A stretch of DNA of 64,000 bases from Gliomastix tumulicola (lineage: Eukaryota; Ascomycota; Sordariomycetes; Hypocreales; Bionectriaceae): positions 372,001 to 436,000 of the forward strand of contig BCHX01000003.1 in assembly GCA_001599755.1 (NCBI GenBank). Direction: 5' to 3'. Numbering within the stretch: the first letter of the stretch is position 1; each line of letters begins with the position of its first letter. The notes under the pieces were generated by a model. The model saw nothing but the letters and a program-made list of their open reading frames with translations, had not been told where the DNA came from and ran no database searches. The translations under genes were made by a program, and so were the position numbers. This document shows, in pieces, positions 48,001 to 57,677 of the stretch.

Positions 48001-49965
48001 GGCCATGAGGATGTCCCAGATATTGCGGCGCGAGAGCGGATCGATGCCGGTGCTGACTTCGTCGACGCAGCAGACAGCGCTGCCGCCCGTGAGCATCATT
48101 CCCAGCTGCAGCTTCCTTTTCTGACCCCCGGAGAGCGTCTTAGCCAGCGCATTACGCTTGCGCAGAAGGCCAATTGAGTCAAGCAGCTGATGGAGCTCGG
48201 CATCCAGTGTCGTCTTGTCCTTGAGCTTCTTCGGGTCTGCCGTCTTGAGCTGGGTGAAGATGCGGATGTGCTCCTCGACCGTGAGATTATCCCAGAGCAC
48301 GTTCTTCTGCGGCGCGATGCCCAAACCGCCGGTGCCGTCAATGGTGATCGAACCACTAGTGAGCTTCCGCAGTCCGCCGATGGAGTCGAGCGTCGTGCTC
48401 TTGCCGCTACCGTTGGCACCAAGTAGGGCAACGATCTGACCACGAGGGGCAGTGAAATCCAACTTGTCGACGGCCAGAACAGGCTTGCTACGTCCGCGGA
48501 ACGAAAGCACCGGCTTGTACAGCTTGGAGAATCCTTCCAGACGAACAGCCGACTCACCGAGCTCCCTCTCGGCCTCCGCACCAGAGATCACTCTCCGGCT
48601 TGAGGATGTCGTGCCATGCCTGAAGCGCTCGATGAGAAAGGCGAGGCCCCAGTATCCAAAGATCTGGAGGACGAGGAAGCCATAGAGGGCGGCAGGGGTA
48701 AGGAAATAGCTGCCGGGCATCCTAATAGAGGAGCTCATGTCGGGGTAGAAGTCCATCGTCTCGGCGATGGCGAGGACCTTGATGAAGGTGACGTAGCACG
48801 AGGGCGAGAAGAGCACGGCAAGAGACATGGCCGTCGCGGCGCTGGGCTTGGGGAACATCTGGGCCAGAATTCCCCAGCCGAGGGCGAGGATGATGGTCGT
48901 GATGCCGCTCCACTGTGCCTTCTGGAAGAAAGACCCGAAGAGCAGCGCCCACGACAGGAGGGAGAGGCCACCGAGGAGCTGCAGTGCAAAGAGGATGCCA
49001 AAGTTGGCGTGGTTGAAGAGGCCGACCTGCATCGTGACGGCGGTGATGATCCAGGCCGGGCCGTAGACGATGATGAAGGAGATGTAGTGGGCGGCCATGC
49101 GGGCAAACTGGGAGATTCCCGGTCCTTGAACGACGCTCATCGTGTCGATAAGCTGCGACATGCCCGACTCGCGCTCACCCGCGATGAAGCCCGTCATATG
49201 GTAGCACGGAACCACCATCGGGACGAGATACACAACAGCCAGCAGGCCGGCCACCATCATGTAGTAGTCCTCGTACCCGTACTCCCTGAACTCCTCCTCC
49301 GTCTCCATGCTGTACGGGAACTCGTAGGTCTCGGGGAAGATGTCCAGCGACGGCGCGTCGTCGTCGATGCTCGCGATGAGGGATTCCAGGACCTGCTGGA
49401 CGGGCATAAAGTAGATCTGGGGCATGTTCTCGGTCGAGTCGACGCTGCTGCCGTAGGACTCGGTGAGGGAGGCGTCGGCGTGGAAGCTGTAGCTCCAGAA
49501 GTCCTCTGGTCCCTCGCTCGGCGACGCCCGCATGACGATGGCGCCGAAGCATTTCGTCGTGCCTCGCGCGCTGCTCTCGCACTCGCGTCCGAGCACGTCC
49601 GGATCCTCGACCCGGGCGATCGTCATCGACGTACCAGACGATGCAGCAGCTGTCTTTGCGACCTCCTCGAAGCGCCCGAGCAGCTTGTCGATCTCGCCGC
49701 CCGAGAAGCCATCGTTGACGAGGAACAGCCTGTTTCTCCCGCTCTTGGCCGCCACATGGAATGCATCGCCGAGGGATCTGATTGGGTGCGCGGTACCCGT
49801 GCCTCTCGCTGCGTCGTTCGGGAAGAGGTCGCGGCCGAAGCTGAGGATGGTGATGGCCGTGATTGGGAAGATGATAGCCGTGATCAAGATAAGGAAGAGG
49901 CGGCGGAGCACCAGGTAGCGCAAGTTCTTGGCGACGAGCGTCCAGATCGTCCTGAAGACCGCCAT
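45097..49965 (-). CDS. ABCA-type full-size ABC transporter
   Basis: A single uninterrupted exon of 1622 residues. ATG 49965 (MAVFRTIWTLVAKNLRY) is the first true ATG of the frame. Layout is TMD1-NBD1-TMD2-NBD2. TM1 is followed by a large extracytosolic loop of about 180 residues, the ABCA hallmark. NBD1 has Walker A GANGSGKST, signature LSGGQKRKL and Walker B CCVDEVSTGID. NBD2 has GPNGAGKST, LSGGNKRKL and VLLLDEPSSGLD. Catalytic Glu follows the Walker B Asp in both, and the H-loops are TTHFLDEAD and TTHSMEEAD. ABCA proteins usually move lipids; the cargo here is unknown. A 4.9-kb gene without introns is unusual beside its intron-bearing neighbours. Confidence 0.93.
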   Translation of the reverse strand: MAVFRTIWTLVAKNLRYLVLRRLFLILITAIIFPITAITILSFGRDLFPNDAARGTGTAHPIRSLGDAFHVAAKSGRNRLFLVNDGFSGGEIDKLLGRFEEVAKTAAASSGTSMTIARVEDPDVLGRECESSARGTTKCFGAIVMRASPSEGPEDFWSYSFHADASLTESYGSSVDSTENMPQIYFMPVQQVLESLIASIDDDAPSLDIFPETYEFPYSMETEEEFREYGYEDYYMMVAGLLAVVYLVPMVVPCYHMTGFIAGERESGMSQLIDTMSVVQGPGISQFARMAAHYISFIIVYGPAWIITAVTMQVGLFNHANFGILFALQLLGGLSLLSWALLFGSFFQKAQWSGITTIILALGWGILAQMFPKPSAATAMSLAVLFSPSCYVTFIKVLAIAETMDFYPDMSSSIRMPGSYFLTPAALYGFLVLQIFGYWGLAFLIERFRHGTTSSSRRVISGAEAERELGESAVRLEGFSKLYKPVLSFRGRSKPVLAVDKLDFTAPRGQIVALLGANGSGKSTTLDSIGGLRKLTSGSITIDGTGGLGIAPQKNVLWDNLTVEEHIRIFTQLKTADPKKLKDKTTLDAELHQLLDSIGLLRKRNALAKTLSGGQKRKLQLGMMLTGGSAVCCVDEVSTGIDPLSRRNIWDILMAERGRRTLILTTHFLDEADMLADHIAILSKGTLRAQGSSVELKDALGGGYRIFVPRTSMKPDLPDFEDVERKNAHDSCTYLTPSSELAAKVIRKLEEMTIRDYRVSNPTLEDVFLQLAEEVEDQAAFRATQRLEASVEEPVSKEKALDDDDMSEADADQVPLELNDGTQVGFIRQAYTLFFKRILTLKKSWIPVAIALVLPSVIAGAITLLTKYMDDISCEFSTGSTWTREAIPSVIYSYGVIPLMIGPASQFSAATFTNVIEPLMKNDMYYYMDDEEFDWDWLDSLSFVDTYSEFKDVIETNRSDLSSGLWLGNNEAPPTLAWQGTYGSQTGVGLLSLLHMLRTNQTISASTTAFGTVEQPDMFNTIQMIIYMTMGLIAYPPLLALYQGSERRNLVRSMEYSNGVKPLALWLAYLTFDFSVVVIVSAVATGVWVSKGDVFYEPAYMMAVLFFYGTAAVMLSHLISLGTRSQLATWAVTVIFQLIIFGSYFGAAYALTESAMPSLIDETLKKLHFSFAILAPIVSALRALFVALNQYKLSCDGESISSDPGGIMYYGGPILYLVLQTLVYAILVVWIDGGFAGSSFQRVKKNAAGPDAEHAASDALPSDDYGLQVRNITKSFGSNTAVDDVTFGIEHGEIFALLGPNGAGKSTIISLIRGDIKPTRSRGGDILVEDRSILSDIAGARMKLGVCPQFDALDLLTVRQHLEFYAKIRGVPDYQHNVSAVLRAVGLKPLANRMAHALSGGNKRKLSLGIALMGNPAVLLLDEPSSGLDAASKRIMWQTLLHTSIGRSILLTTHSMEEADALAVRVGIISSRMLAADTPDGLRNRFADILHVHLICNSAPRTPAEDMQRVLSWVRETFPNADVDDKTYHGQIRFSVRGADVLAATSSTVTSSEEGTGEGAVGQLLLLLERAKAAQGVAHYSVTPTTLDQVFLNIVRAHDGDEENQHEIALGPLGKVGRVLWS

Positions 49966-51047
49966 TTTGCTGCGTATTTCGAGAAAGCAAGCTCTCCGCA
50001 AAGATTCAGGTGCTAGCTTCCTTCTGCCCTCATCACCAAGGGAGCTTGACTTGACCAGACATCAAAATCTCAACCGTCGGGAACTTGCTCCCTCATATGG
50101 GCATTTCCCCCCAAGGCTCACATTGCAGGCGTCAACGCAATCTGCAATCTGGACCGCCTTGGCCCCCTCCATTGTACGCGTCAAGCACCAAATCTCGGGC
50201 CATTCACCCTGCGGCAAGGATCATGCGCCTCGTACGCTGGCCAAATAGAATCACCGACAGGGGGACTTTGGGCAGGCGATCTGGCCAGCAAATTGAGTCG
50301 CGCTTGCGGCACAGTAGCAGAAACAGCCTTGGCAGCACGGGGCGGTTAGGCGGCTTGCCCTCATAAAAGGACAAGCAGAGTCCCCTGTTTACTAAATACT
50401 AGTAGTCAGCCCTTCGAGAGAAAAAAAAAACGGAGTGTGGGTGTCGTACCCGTAGCTTTGCTGCTTTCGTGCCTCCATGTCGATCTTGGCTCCGGGAGGC
50501 TCACCCGTTGATCTTGGCAGGAGACAACAGAAAGGCAGTCGATTGCATGTGATTCGCGCGGACACGCGTGTTTTGAATGCGTTGGATTCATATGCTGGCC
50601 TGTAGCTAGGCAACGGATTCTACGGAAATGACAAATGAAACGACGATAGGAAAGAAAATGAATGCAGGAGACAAAGGAACAAACTGCAGAAGTGCTGAAC
50701 AAAAACAAATGACATTGACCTTGACCCAATCCTCCTCTTCCATAACCACCCAAACCAGCGCCTGCCACGTACGCTTAGAACCGAATATTGCCGCGAGTGC
50801 GAGATCAAGAGCTTGGAGAAACATCGCGGTATTCTTGAGTGGTCTGTCCGGTTGCTTCGAGTAAGCGAAACGTATGCGAATGCCGGCATTGCAATGTACC
50901 CCCTCTCCAGGTGCGTCAGGCTGTCGTCCTCGCCAGCTTCTGCGGACTTATGGCTCGTAGTCTGTCGTGTGACCTGTAGTCTATCAAAGGGCCAGAGAAG
51001 TTTTGGCCAAGGTCTCGGGCTTCTTGTGAACACTACAAGAGCAATTG
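49966..51047. other. Gene-free spacer
   Basis: Promoter side of the ABC transporter. Frames in 50400-51030 carry no conserved content. Confidence 0.5.
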
Positions 51048-51500
51048 TCAGACAGGAATTGCTAAAGGAGGGGAGAACGGATTGTAGAACAAGGACTTAC
51101 CACTTCTTGACTGCAACAATGCCGACAGAATGCCGTAGTTTCTAGTGGGCATGGTCGAATGCGTGCAAACTCTTAGGGTAGAACCATCTTGGCCAGGATC
51201 GGTATTTAGGCCTGAATCTCCTTGCCATGCTCGCCCGTAGGCATCAATCTCGGCGAAGCCAAAGCCCCCCGAGTTGAGGCGGTCGGCCAGGCTGGCACCG
51301 GTAGTAAGAAGTGCCTTGCCGCCGCTGTTCTTCAAAACCTGGCCCAGGGCCTCGAGAATGCAGGAGGCCAGACCGGTGTTGGTCGGGCCTCCTACGAAGG
51401 CGTCGAAGTTCTCGATGATCATAATACATCGAGGGGCCACGCCAAGGACCTCGCTGAAGATCCTGACGCTCTTGAGGTAGTTGACGTTGCCTTCAGCATT
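51048..51500 (-). pseudogene. Unidentified coding-like fragment
   Basis: About 125 codons read smoothly on the minus strand: NVNYLKSVRIFSEVLGVAP, then CIMIIENFDAFVGG, ILEALGQVLKNSGGKALLTTG and AYGRAWQGDSG, after which a donor-like GTAAGT appears near 51100. The hydrophobic strand ending in IENFDAF resembles a Walker B strand, but no Walker A is present nearby. Upstream the frame is closed by a stop just before the poly(A) region. It may be an exon of a gene I cannot assemble or a remnant. I assign no function. Confidence 0.3.
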
Positions 51501-51594
51501 ATTACACTGCTAGTGTATAATGCCGATGGCAGTCTGAGACTTGATCGCAAGAAGAGTGAACGAAAGGACAAGAAACCGCGAAGAAAGAGGCTGT

Positions 51595-51618
51595 AAAAAA
51601 AAAAAAAAAAAAAAAAAA
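51595..51618 (+). repeat. Poly(A) run of 24
   Basis: This follows directly after a Lys/Arg-rich frame ending KKPRRKRL and TAA-like sequence. It separates the two coding-like fragments on the minus strand. Retroposition is one explanation; no target-site duplication was found by eye. Confidence 0.85.
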
Positions 51619-51699
51619 GGCTCTGACATGAAGGATCTGAAGTTTGCACGACCGCCGGCGCTCTGAACGCTCGGCAGGTACGCGCAACTTCTACCAACT

Positions 51700-52420
51700 G
51701 GAGCCTGAACGAGCTTGACGAGGCTGCGTCAAACTCTCAGGAGTTAGAATGACCCTCTCCGCTCCGACCCAGACCTCGTCCATGCGGCTGATCAGTTCTT
51801 CGAGCCGGTGTTCGCTCGAGCTGATCGACGGAACGTCGTAGACTCGGCGCGAACTCGTGTCTTGTCGCAGCCGAGCTGCGTGGCCCTTCGCTGTGCGGAC
51901 TGGGATCACGACCATCTTATCGGTTGCGGCAGGCAGAGTGCCAAAGTCTGGAAATCCATCTGTCGGGGACTCGGAGATAGTCTCTCGAAGCGATGTCGAG
52001 TGGCAGTCGTCGAAAGAAGCACCACCGCCGAGATCGACATGATCCGCGAGGAGGAGGACAAGACTGCGCACGCATGACGCCGCGAGAGGCAGGATCCCAG
52101 TGGCGCTGGGGATCTTGGCTCCGGATGCTGACGCTGCGACTAGCTGGCGGGAGGGCATTCTGTTCCCGGGTCTGCTGGATCTTGTCGTAGAAACTGCGGG
52201 CCATGAGGAATGAGGACTGGGATGTGACGCTGTAGACGATGATGACGATCTGGGCAGGTCCCTTCAGTCAATCCTCATTCAAATATTCTACTGATGGTAT
52301 TCCTCGAGGTTCTGGATCTTTGTGACGGAAACGATCTCTTCGTCAACCAGCTTCAGGAGAACATGGACAGCCCAATCCTGGCTGTTCTCCGTGTTACACA
52401 CTCCCGAGCCTAAATCTCAC
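51700..52420 (-). pseudogene. Degenerate Ras-like small GTPase remnant
   Basis: On the minus strand, 52420-52265 reads VLLKLVDEEIVSVTKIQNLEEYHQ before a stop. After an acceptor-like CAG the frame at 52249 reads IVIIVYSVTSQSSFLMARSFYDKIQ, which fits the Ras segment after G3 (VYSITSRSSF in relatives). A second frame then gives LVLLLADHVDLGGG (position of the NKxD motif), VRTAKGHAARLRQD and SEHRLEELISRMDEVW. The P-loop GxxxxGK[ST] is absent, G3 (DTAGQEE) appears as KIQNLEE, NKxD is lost, and a frame change occurs near 52155. I read this as a decayed or strongly diverged Ras-superfamily gene. The similarity is by eye and modest. Confidence 0.35.
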
Positions 52421-52620
52421 GGGCTCTGTCAAGACATAGATGTGTTAGTCAATCTCTCCTCTTCCTTGAACAGCTCCAAAGTGGATTGCAGATTCACACA
52501 TACCTCTTGGAAAAAAGGCGACCTGCACCCGCCACGTCGTGGGACAGTGATCCCGCCCCGAACCGACCACTGTTAGACATGAGGGGATTCGACTGAAGCC
52601 GGCCGGCAACATCGAAAGTC

Positions 52621-53078
52621 AGCCCTCTCTGAGCTGCTGAGAGAAGGGTCAATGGGGGAGTTGGACCCCGATTGTAATCCTGATCTTCCAATCGGAGAAA
52701 GTACCGTCCGCGTCGCCAACAACACCGCCGCCCATAGACGGCGGATGTTAGATGAGCCAGCAGACTGGTAGGTTCTCCGAATCCCTTGGAGAGCCTAAGC
52801 TACTCCGTCACGTCCCCCAAACAACCTACTGCCCAAAGACAGTAGTGTTGATGGGTTCGGTGAGCAAAGGGACCGGGTGACGCCTTCGTCTCAGAGGCCA
52901 ACCGAGCAAGCACCGAAGTGCTGCCGGGGACCAAAGGACAAAAGTAGAGACGCCACCGCATTGGAGACTATGATGGGCGGCAGAGGCGACACCCAACATA
53001 TTGCTGAGGTGACATGGCAATGCCTCATCGAGCCGCTACTCTGAATAGCGACCCGAAGTCGGCATTGCCAAATGTCCT
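52621..53078 (-). ncRNA. Candidate structured RNA: dense array of hairpins
   Basis: Nearly the whole block can be paired. Hairpins (plus-strand positions) are 52623-52648, 52668-52695 (CCGATTG/CAATCGG), 52721-52749, 52757-52768, 52770-52796 (9 bp), 52822-52850, 52902-52927 and 53011-53076. The last is 14 bp, GACATGGCAATGCC with GGCATTGCC-AA-ATGTC, holding an inner CGCTA/TAGCG. A long-range helix pairs CGTCACGTCCC (52806-52816) with GGGAC-CGG-GTGACG (52869-52882), enclosing 52822-52850. On the minus strand the 52902-52927 hairpin has a C(UUCG)G tetraloop, which favours that orientation. I found no signature of U1-U6, U3, RNase P/MRP, SRP or 5S RNA. It lies just past the stop of the small gene at 53089, so it could be an independent RNA or that gene's 3' UTR. 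Confidence 0.4.
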
Positions 53079-53088
53079 GCTGGTCAAA

Positions 53089-53446
53089 CTAGCCGCGGCT
53101 CTTCATCGGGTCCTGGTCTTGAGCATGAGGTGTGAGTGGATGAACTGTTGACTCGCGGTCTCAGAGAGAAGAAGAGGAGAGAGAGGCACAACTTACCAGG
53201 TGCCTGTTCGCGCGAGGCGGGCTTAACTTGGGGCTCTTCTTGGGGCTTCTCGGGGATCTTATCGGGCTCTTCCTGCTGCTTCTCCATCTCCTCGCGAAGG
53301 CGGTTTCTGCGATGAGTGTCCTTCACCCAGCCGGCGCTACCACCTCCCAACCGGCTTGGGTGGAAAGGACCACCACTGGAGAGAGCGCTAACGAGGGCGG
53401 GAGGCTCGAGGCGAGAGACAGGGGTCTTGGTGAGGGAAGCGCGCAT
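53089..53446 (-). CDS. Small protein of unknown function, 92 residues
   Basis: Exons 53446-53197 and 53117-53089 join in phase (AP-DQDPMKSRG, stop TAG). The start MRASLTKTPVSRLEPPAL is basic and hydroxylated with no acidic residues for 18 positions, resembling a mitochondrial presequence. GGPFHPSRLGGGSAGWVKD and THRRNRLREEMEKQQEEP follow, then a Pro/Glu/Lys-rich tail. A TATA-like CTATAAAT on the minus strand at about 53879-53886 and a probable 5' UTR intron (donor GTAAGAATC at 53665, acceptor TGTAG just before the ATG) support a real transcript. I do not recognise the family. A mitochondrial location is inference. Confidence 0.55.
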
Positions 53447-53878
53447 CTTGGCTACAGTCAAACGGCAGATCAATCAGCGTGCCGCTCTTGAGAGTGCGGA
53501 TAGGAGGAGGGAACTTGGTGTCCGTCTGGGGATGTGAGTGATGATCAACTCGCTCAGAGCGAGCGGTCAGGATGAGAAGAGGGAGACAGAAGAGGCATGA
53601 AAAGTAAGGAAACTGGAAGCGAGGGAAGGAGATGAAGTAACCAACAAAGGAAATCAGATTCTTACCTAGCGAGGCGCGACGAGCGACAAGTGCGTGAGAA
53701 GCGGAAGTTGATGATATAGAGATCGGCTGCAGGGAAGAAGTACGATAAGCAAGTGCCACGATGAGACTTCGGGACTGCTGTTGCACGTACAACTGAAGAT
53801 TGCCTTGGGAGTTGAAGATGTTGGTGATGATGATGAGAGGGAAGAAAGAAATGAGAAGAACGGAGGAGGCGGGAGGAG

Positions 53879-53886
53879 AATTTATA
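53879..53886 (-). promoter_or_regulatory. Putative TATA element of the 92-residue gene
   Basis: TATAAATT on the minus strand lies about 430 bases upstream of ATG 53446, the excess being accounted for by a likely 5' UTR intron. Confidence 0.35.
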
Positions 53887-53889
53887 GAA

Positions 53890-56800
53890 GAAAGTCTCGG
53901 GCACTGTGGGTAAAAACATAGGGCCATGCGGTGAAGATTCAACTGACCGCCTCGGTGGGTGTGAATGTTGCAGAAGGTTTCAGGCGCGGGCATGTTGCGT
54001 GAAAGAAGGAAGCTGTTGGCTCTCGCGCGAAATTTCTCGACGTTGGCAGACAGAAGAACTCACTGGTAAAACTGCCACCGCACAGCACACCCTCACAAAA
54101 ACGAATTTCAAAATAAAAGTACATCTCGGATCTTGAGAAGACGTTCCTGTAATCGTATCTCTCTTTTTCGAAGTGAATATAGAATGTCGTTTTGTCAGTA
54201 GAGCATGGTGATCCAATGCAGTGTTGTACTGTGCGTCTTGGACAAGGAGAACAAGGCCAGCGTTTGCTTCACAGCCCGACGCTCCCTTCCATAAAGCTTT
54301 GACCCCACACCAGGTGTGAGAATAGGCGGTCCTGCGTGTTTACTTCGCTTAGGGCTTGGCTCCGGGCTGCTGCCTTGAAAGGGAGCCCTATTGGGGATCA
54401 CGTGTCACTCTACTGCCCGAGTTCTCCTAGCTTCCAGCGAGGGGCAAGTCTCTAATGGCCCTGTGCTGGCTTGGAAGCTCCTGTTCTCCCTGCTCTGCAG
54501 AGACGGATATGTCTTCCCTCATCTCCACACCCTTTCACCCAAGCCCCGATGTGTGAAGACAATGGTCTAGTCCCAGCCGTCGATTCCCTCCATCGTTAGG
54601 GGCAGAGCCTAGCTTTGATTATCCCTCGGAAAACTCTCTTCCTCGACGCCATACACATTCCCGAAACGAAGCAGATCACGACCCAGCATCCGTAGAGAGA
54701 CGAGCGCAGAAGCGATACGCGATCATCATCCTACCAGTACGATCCCGCATGCCACCTCCCTATCCAGATCTCGATTCTCGATTCATCAAAACTACGGCTC
54801 CCTCACCAAGCTTGACCGCGTGATGGCTATTAACGCGACGATGTCACCGGTGAGTCCCTCAAGGCACAGTGCCAAATTAGTCCTCAGGTGACGACCAACG
54901 CCGACACCAGCCTCCATCATCTAAAGCGTGCTGTTTGTTCTTCTTCGCGTTTATTCGAACTCCTTGAAAGTCTTGAAGTAATTTTCTCGAACATCAGACC
55001 ATTCATCACTCGCCATCCAGCCCCTTTCGCGACCGCCTCGGTGCTGACCGTCGCCCAGTCCATGCTTTCTCTCGGCCCCTCCGAAAGCACGACAGAAAGG
55101 CTTTCGCAGTCATCGAAAAACGCATTCCAAGTCTTCATCTAACTGTCGGTGAGCATCATCGGTCAGCTTCGACTTCACGTCGCTCTTCTCCAGATCCTCC
55201 TTTTGAGCTTGATTCATCGACCTCGACGAGCGCTAGCTTCGGCTCATGCCATCGGCCTGTTCTCTGGTACTTCCAATCTTACCCATCAGTGACCCCTTTG
55301 CCTTTGACATTTTGAGAGCAAGTTCTCTTGGCTGTGGCGCTCCTAGCGAGCGCGCTAGGCATCCCTGATAACGAGCTTCAGGCTGGCGATTCTCACTGCA
55401 CTCAACGACTTGGCTGCCGTCTCTGCTACTAATAGGTGCGGCAGCAGATCTCCAGCGCAACGAAAGAATCCAGGGGCTGGCTCTTGAACGAGTTATTCCA
55501 TCTTTGAACACGAATCGAACTTCCCAGAGGCGGCCGATGAGCGGCCTGACAGAGCCTATTCTTCGCCAAAGCTCTCTCAGAGGTCAGTTCCTAGCCCACC
55601 TATCATGTCGAATGGTTGTTGGCACCCTTTAATACCCGGTATTGACAACTCTTCTCATCAGTGGCTTCATCAGCTACGACACACGTCCTTCAGTGAAGCC
55701 AATCAACTGCGGCAGAAAGACACGACCGAAATCTCGTCAAAGACCTTAAAAAGGTTCTGCTATCAAATGTACATGTTGCTGGTATTGTTCCGGTTGCTTC
55801 AGATAAATGCTGACCTTTCGTTAGTATAGAAGAATTACGAATCTGTTCCGAAGATCTCAGTAAACCGCCCGATGGCCCGTCGCAAATCACACGGCTGCCT
55901 ATCATACTTTTCTAGGAGATATCAGTCCTCTCTCCTTAGGCGAAGAACACACGTCACCACTATGCCATAGAATGGGCATCTGGGCGACCGAGCATCAAGC
56001 CCTCCGCGTTGCAGCGACCACGACAAGAGACGGGATATGACATCGTGCCAGTACGACTGATTCACGCCCCAAGATACCTATCCATCGTGCTACAATACCT
56101 GTGAGTTGATTCTGCGAGAGCGTGAATATGCTTCCTTGGTTTCACGTTTGGAAGCTCTGTAGAGTTGCTTCTCACCTTAGGTCATGTGACCCGAACCTCA
56201 GTCTCCAAACACCGCCTCGGAAGAGCACCCATCAATGTTAGAGCCTCTTCAAACCGAAACACCGACCGCAGAGAACTCACAGTTACCCAGACACTAACCT
56301 GGGCCAGGCTTCTTGGGAAATTTGGTGTTCGAGGAGCTCTAGATAAACCATTAGATTTCAACGATTCCCTAACTTACGTCTTTTCGGCTTGTCACAGCTC
56401 ACTCCCACAAGACACTCTCAACTACGACAAAGCTTTGGGCATAGCAGACTCGAGAAGGTATGCAGGTCTCAAACCTTTGCAGGAAGATTGCTAACTAAAC
56501 ATAGGGTTCGACGAGTACTCCAACGAGTGCAGACCCGATTGACCATGAAGGCTTGGGTTCACTTTCCATGTGGCCTTCTTTGATTTGCGGTACGATAACT
56601 CTTCTCCTACCTTTTCAGTATCCTCCTCATTCAAAGCGGCATATGCAATCTCAAGACCCAGAAAGTTGTCCGACCTTAACGGCTAGATCCAAGCAGTCGT
56701 ACGAGTTTATGGACAAAGTCAAACCGCCATTCAAGCTTGCAGGCCAGTTCCTATAACGAGATTAGTCTGTCTTTTGATCAATAAGGCGCTCTAAATTTCA

Positions 56801-57014
56801 AGACAGATAAGCAGGAACACCCCGGCGAGTCGTGCACCGATATTGCTCCCGATACTTCCAAACATTAAGGCCAAAATGTCGAAAATTATTGTTCTAAACC
56901 GCCCGAATCAGTGATACGAAGGATATAACAGTCATCACAGGGAGATCGTGGGCGGCCACAATGATGAGCACTCCAAAGACGCGGTGGCCCAATGATGGTA
57001 CCGCCACAAGGGCG
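53890..57014. other. Gene-poor stretch with no assignable gene
   Basis: Short frames at 54888-55142 (+) and 56165-56494 (+) have mildly protein-like composition but no recognised motif or consistent splicing. No transposon ends or long repeats are visible. It may hold decayed genes. Confidence 0.45.
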
Positions 57015-57677
57015 TCATTGTAATTCTTCGGATCTTGGTCGTTGTTCTTTCCATCGTTGGGGGAGCAAGGAGTACATGATGGAAACCACTCTTGATTCTC
57101 TCTGGAAGCACTCGACAGCAATAGGGACATCTTGTAAGCTTGCCTTGAACCATGGCAAGGTTGTGACAAAAGCTATGGTGGAATTTTCGGTTGGAGCTAC
57201 GACAAGAACGGTACGAGCTCTAAGCCCTTCGAAACGCGCGGCCATCGCCGCGTCTAGAGCCGTTGTTTGTAGAGAATATGAGCTAGGTCGCAGCCAAAAA
57301 GGCTGATAAAGAATGGGTAGCCGGAGTAGCAGAAGAGGGAGTATCGTTGGCGGAAGACACGCCATATCATCCTCGGACATCTCCTCAGTATCATACTTGG
57401 CCAGGAGATCCTTGAGGGCCTGGTAGATATTTTCATCTTTGTGAGCGTTATGCTCGCGAAGGGCATAGGCAGTCAGAGACAGATGGTTATTGACACGTCT
57501 CTTCTTGCCTAAAGTCCGGGCAGCAGATTCGATGGCGATTTCGACGCCGGTTCCACCAACAACAAGGACGATAAAAGAGCCAGCATAAAGCTGCAAGCAG
57601 TCACTCGAGAGGAAGGGAGGTAGCAGCGCGATGGCAGGCTGACTCCATCGGCTGGCTCCTCGTCTCACCTCCATCAA
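57015..57677 (-). CDS. Uncertain open frame, 220 codons
   Basis: This minus-strand frame contains GSFIVLVVGGTGVEIAIESAA, then a helical charged part (HKDENIYQALKDLLAKYDTEEMSEDD) and RTVLVVAPTENSTIAFVTTL. Composition is protein-like over at least 120 residues, but the N-terminal 30 and the middle (PILYQPFWLRPSSYS) look non-coding. It could be one or two exons of a gene or a remnant. No family is recognised. Confidence 0.3.
   Translation of the reverse strand: MMEVRRGASRWSQPAIALLPPFLSSDCLQLYAGSFIVLVVGGTGVEIAIESAARTLGKKRRVNNHLSLTAYALREHNAHKDENIYQALKDLLAKYDTEEMSEDDMACLPPTILPLLLLRLPILYQPFWLRPSSYSLQTTALDAAMAARFEGLRARTVLVVAPTENSTIAFVTTLPWFKASLQDVPIAVECFQRESRVVSIMYSLLPQRWKEQRPRSEELQ

Noticed and set aside
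52494..52691. Minus-strand frame MEDQDYNRG... as first exon of the Ras-like gene
   Set aside because: It overlaps the hairpin-rich block, lacks a P-loop and does not join the next fragment in phase.
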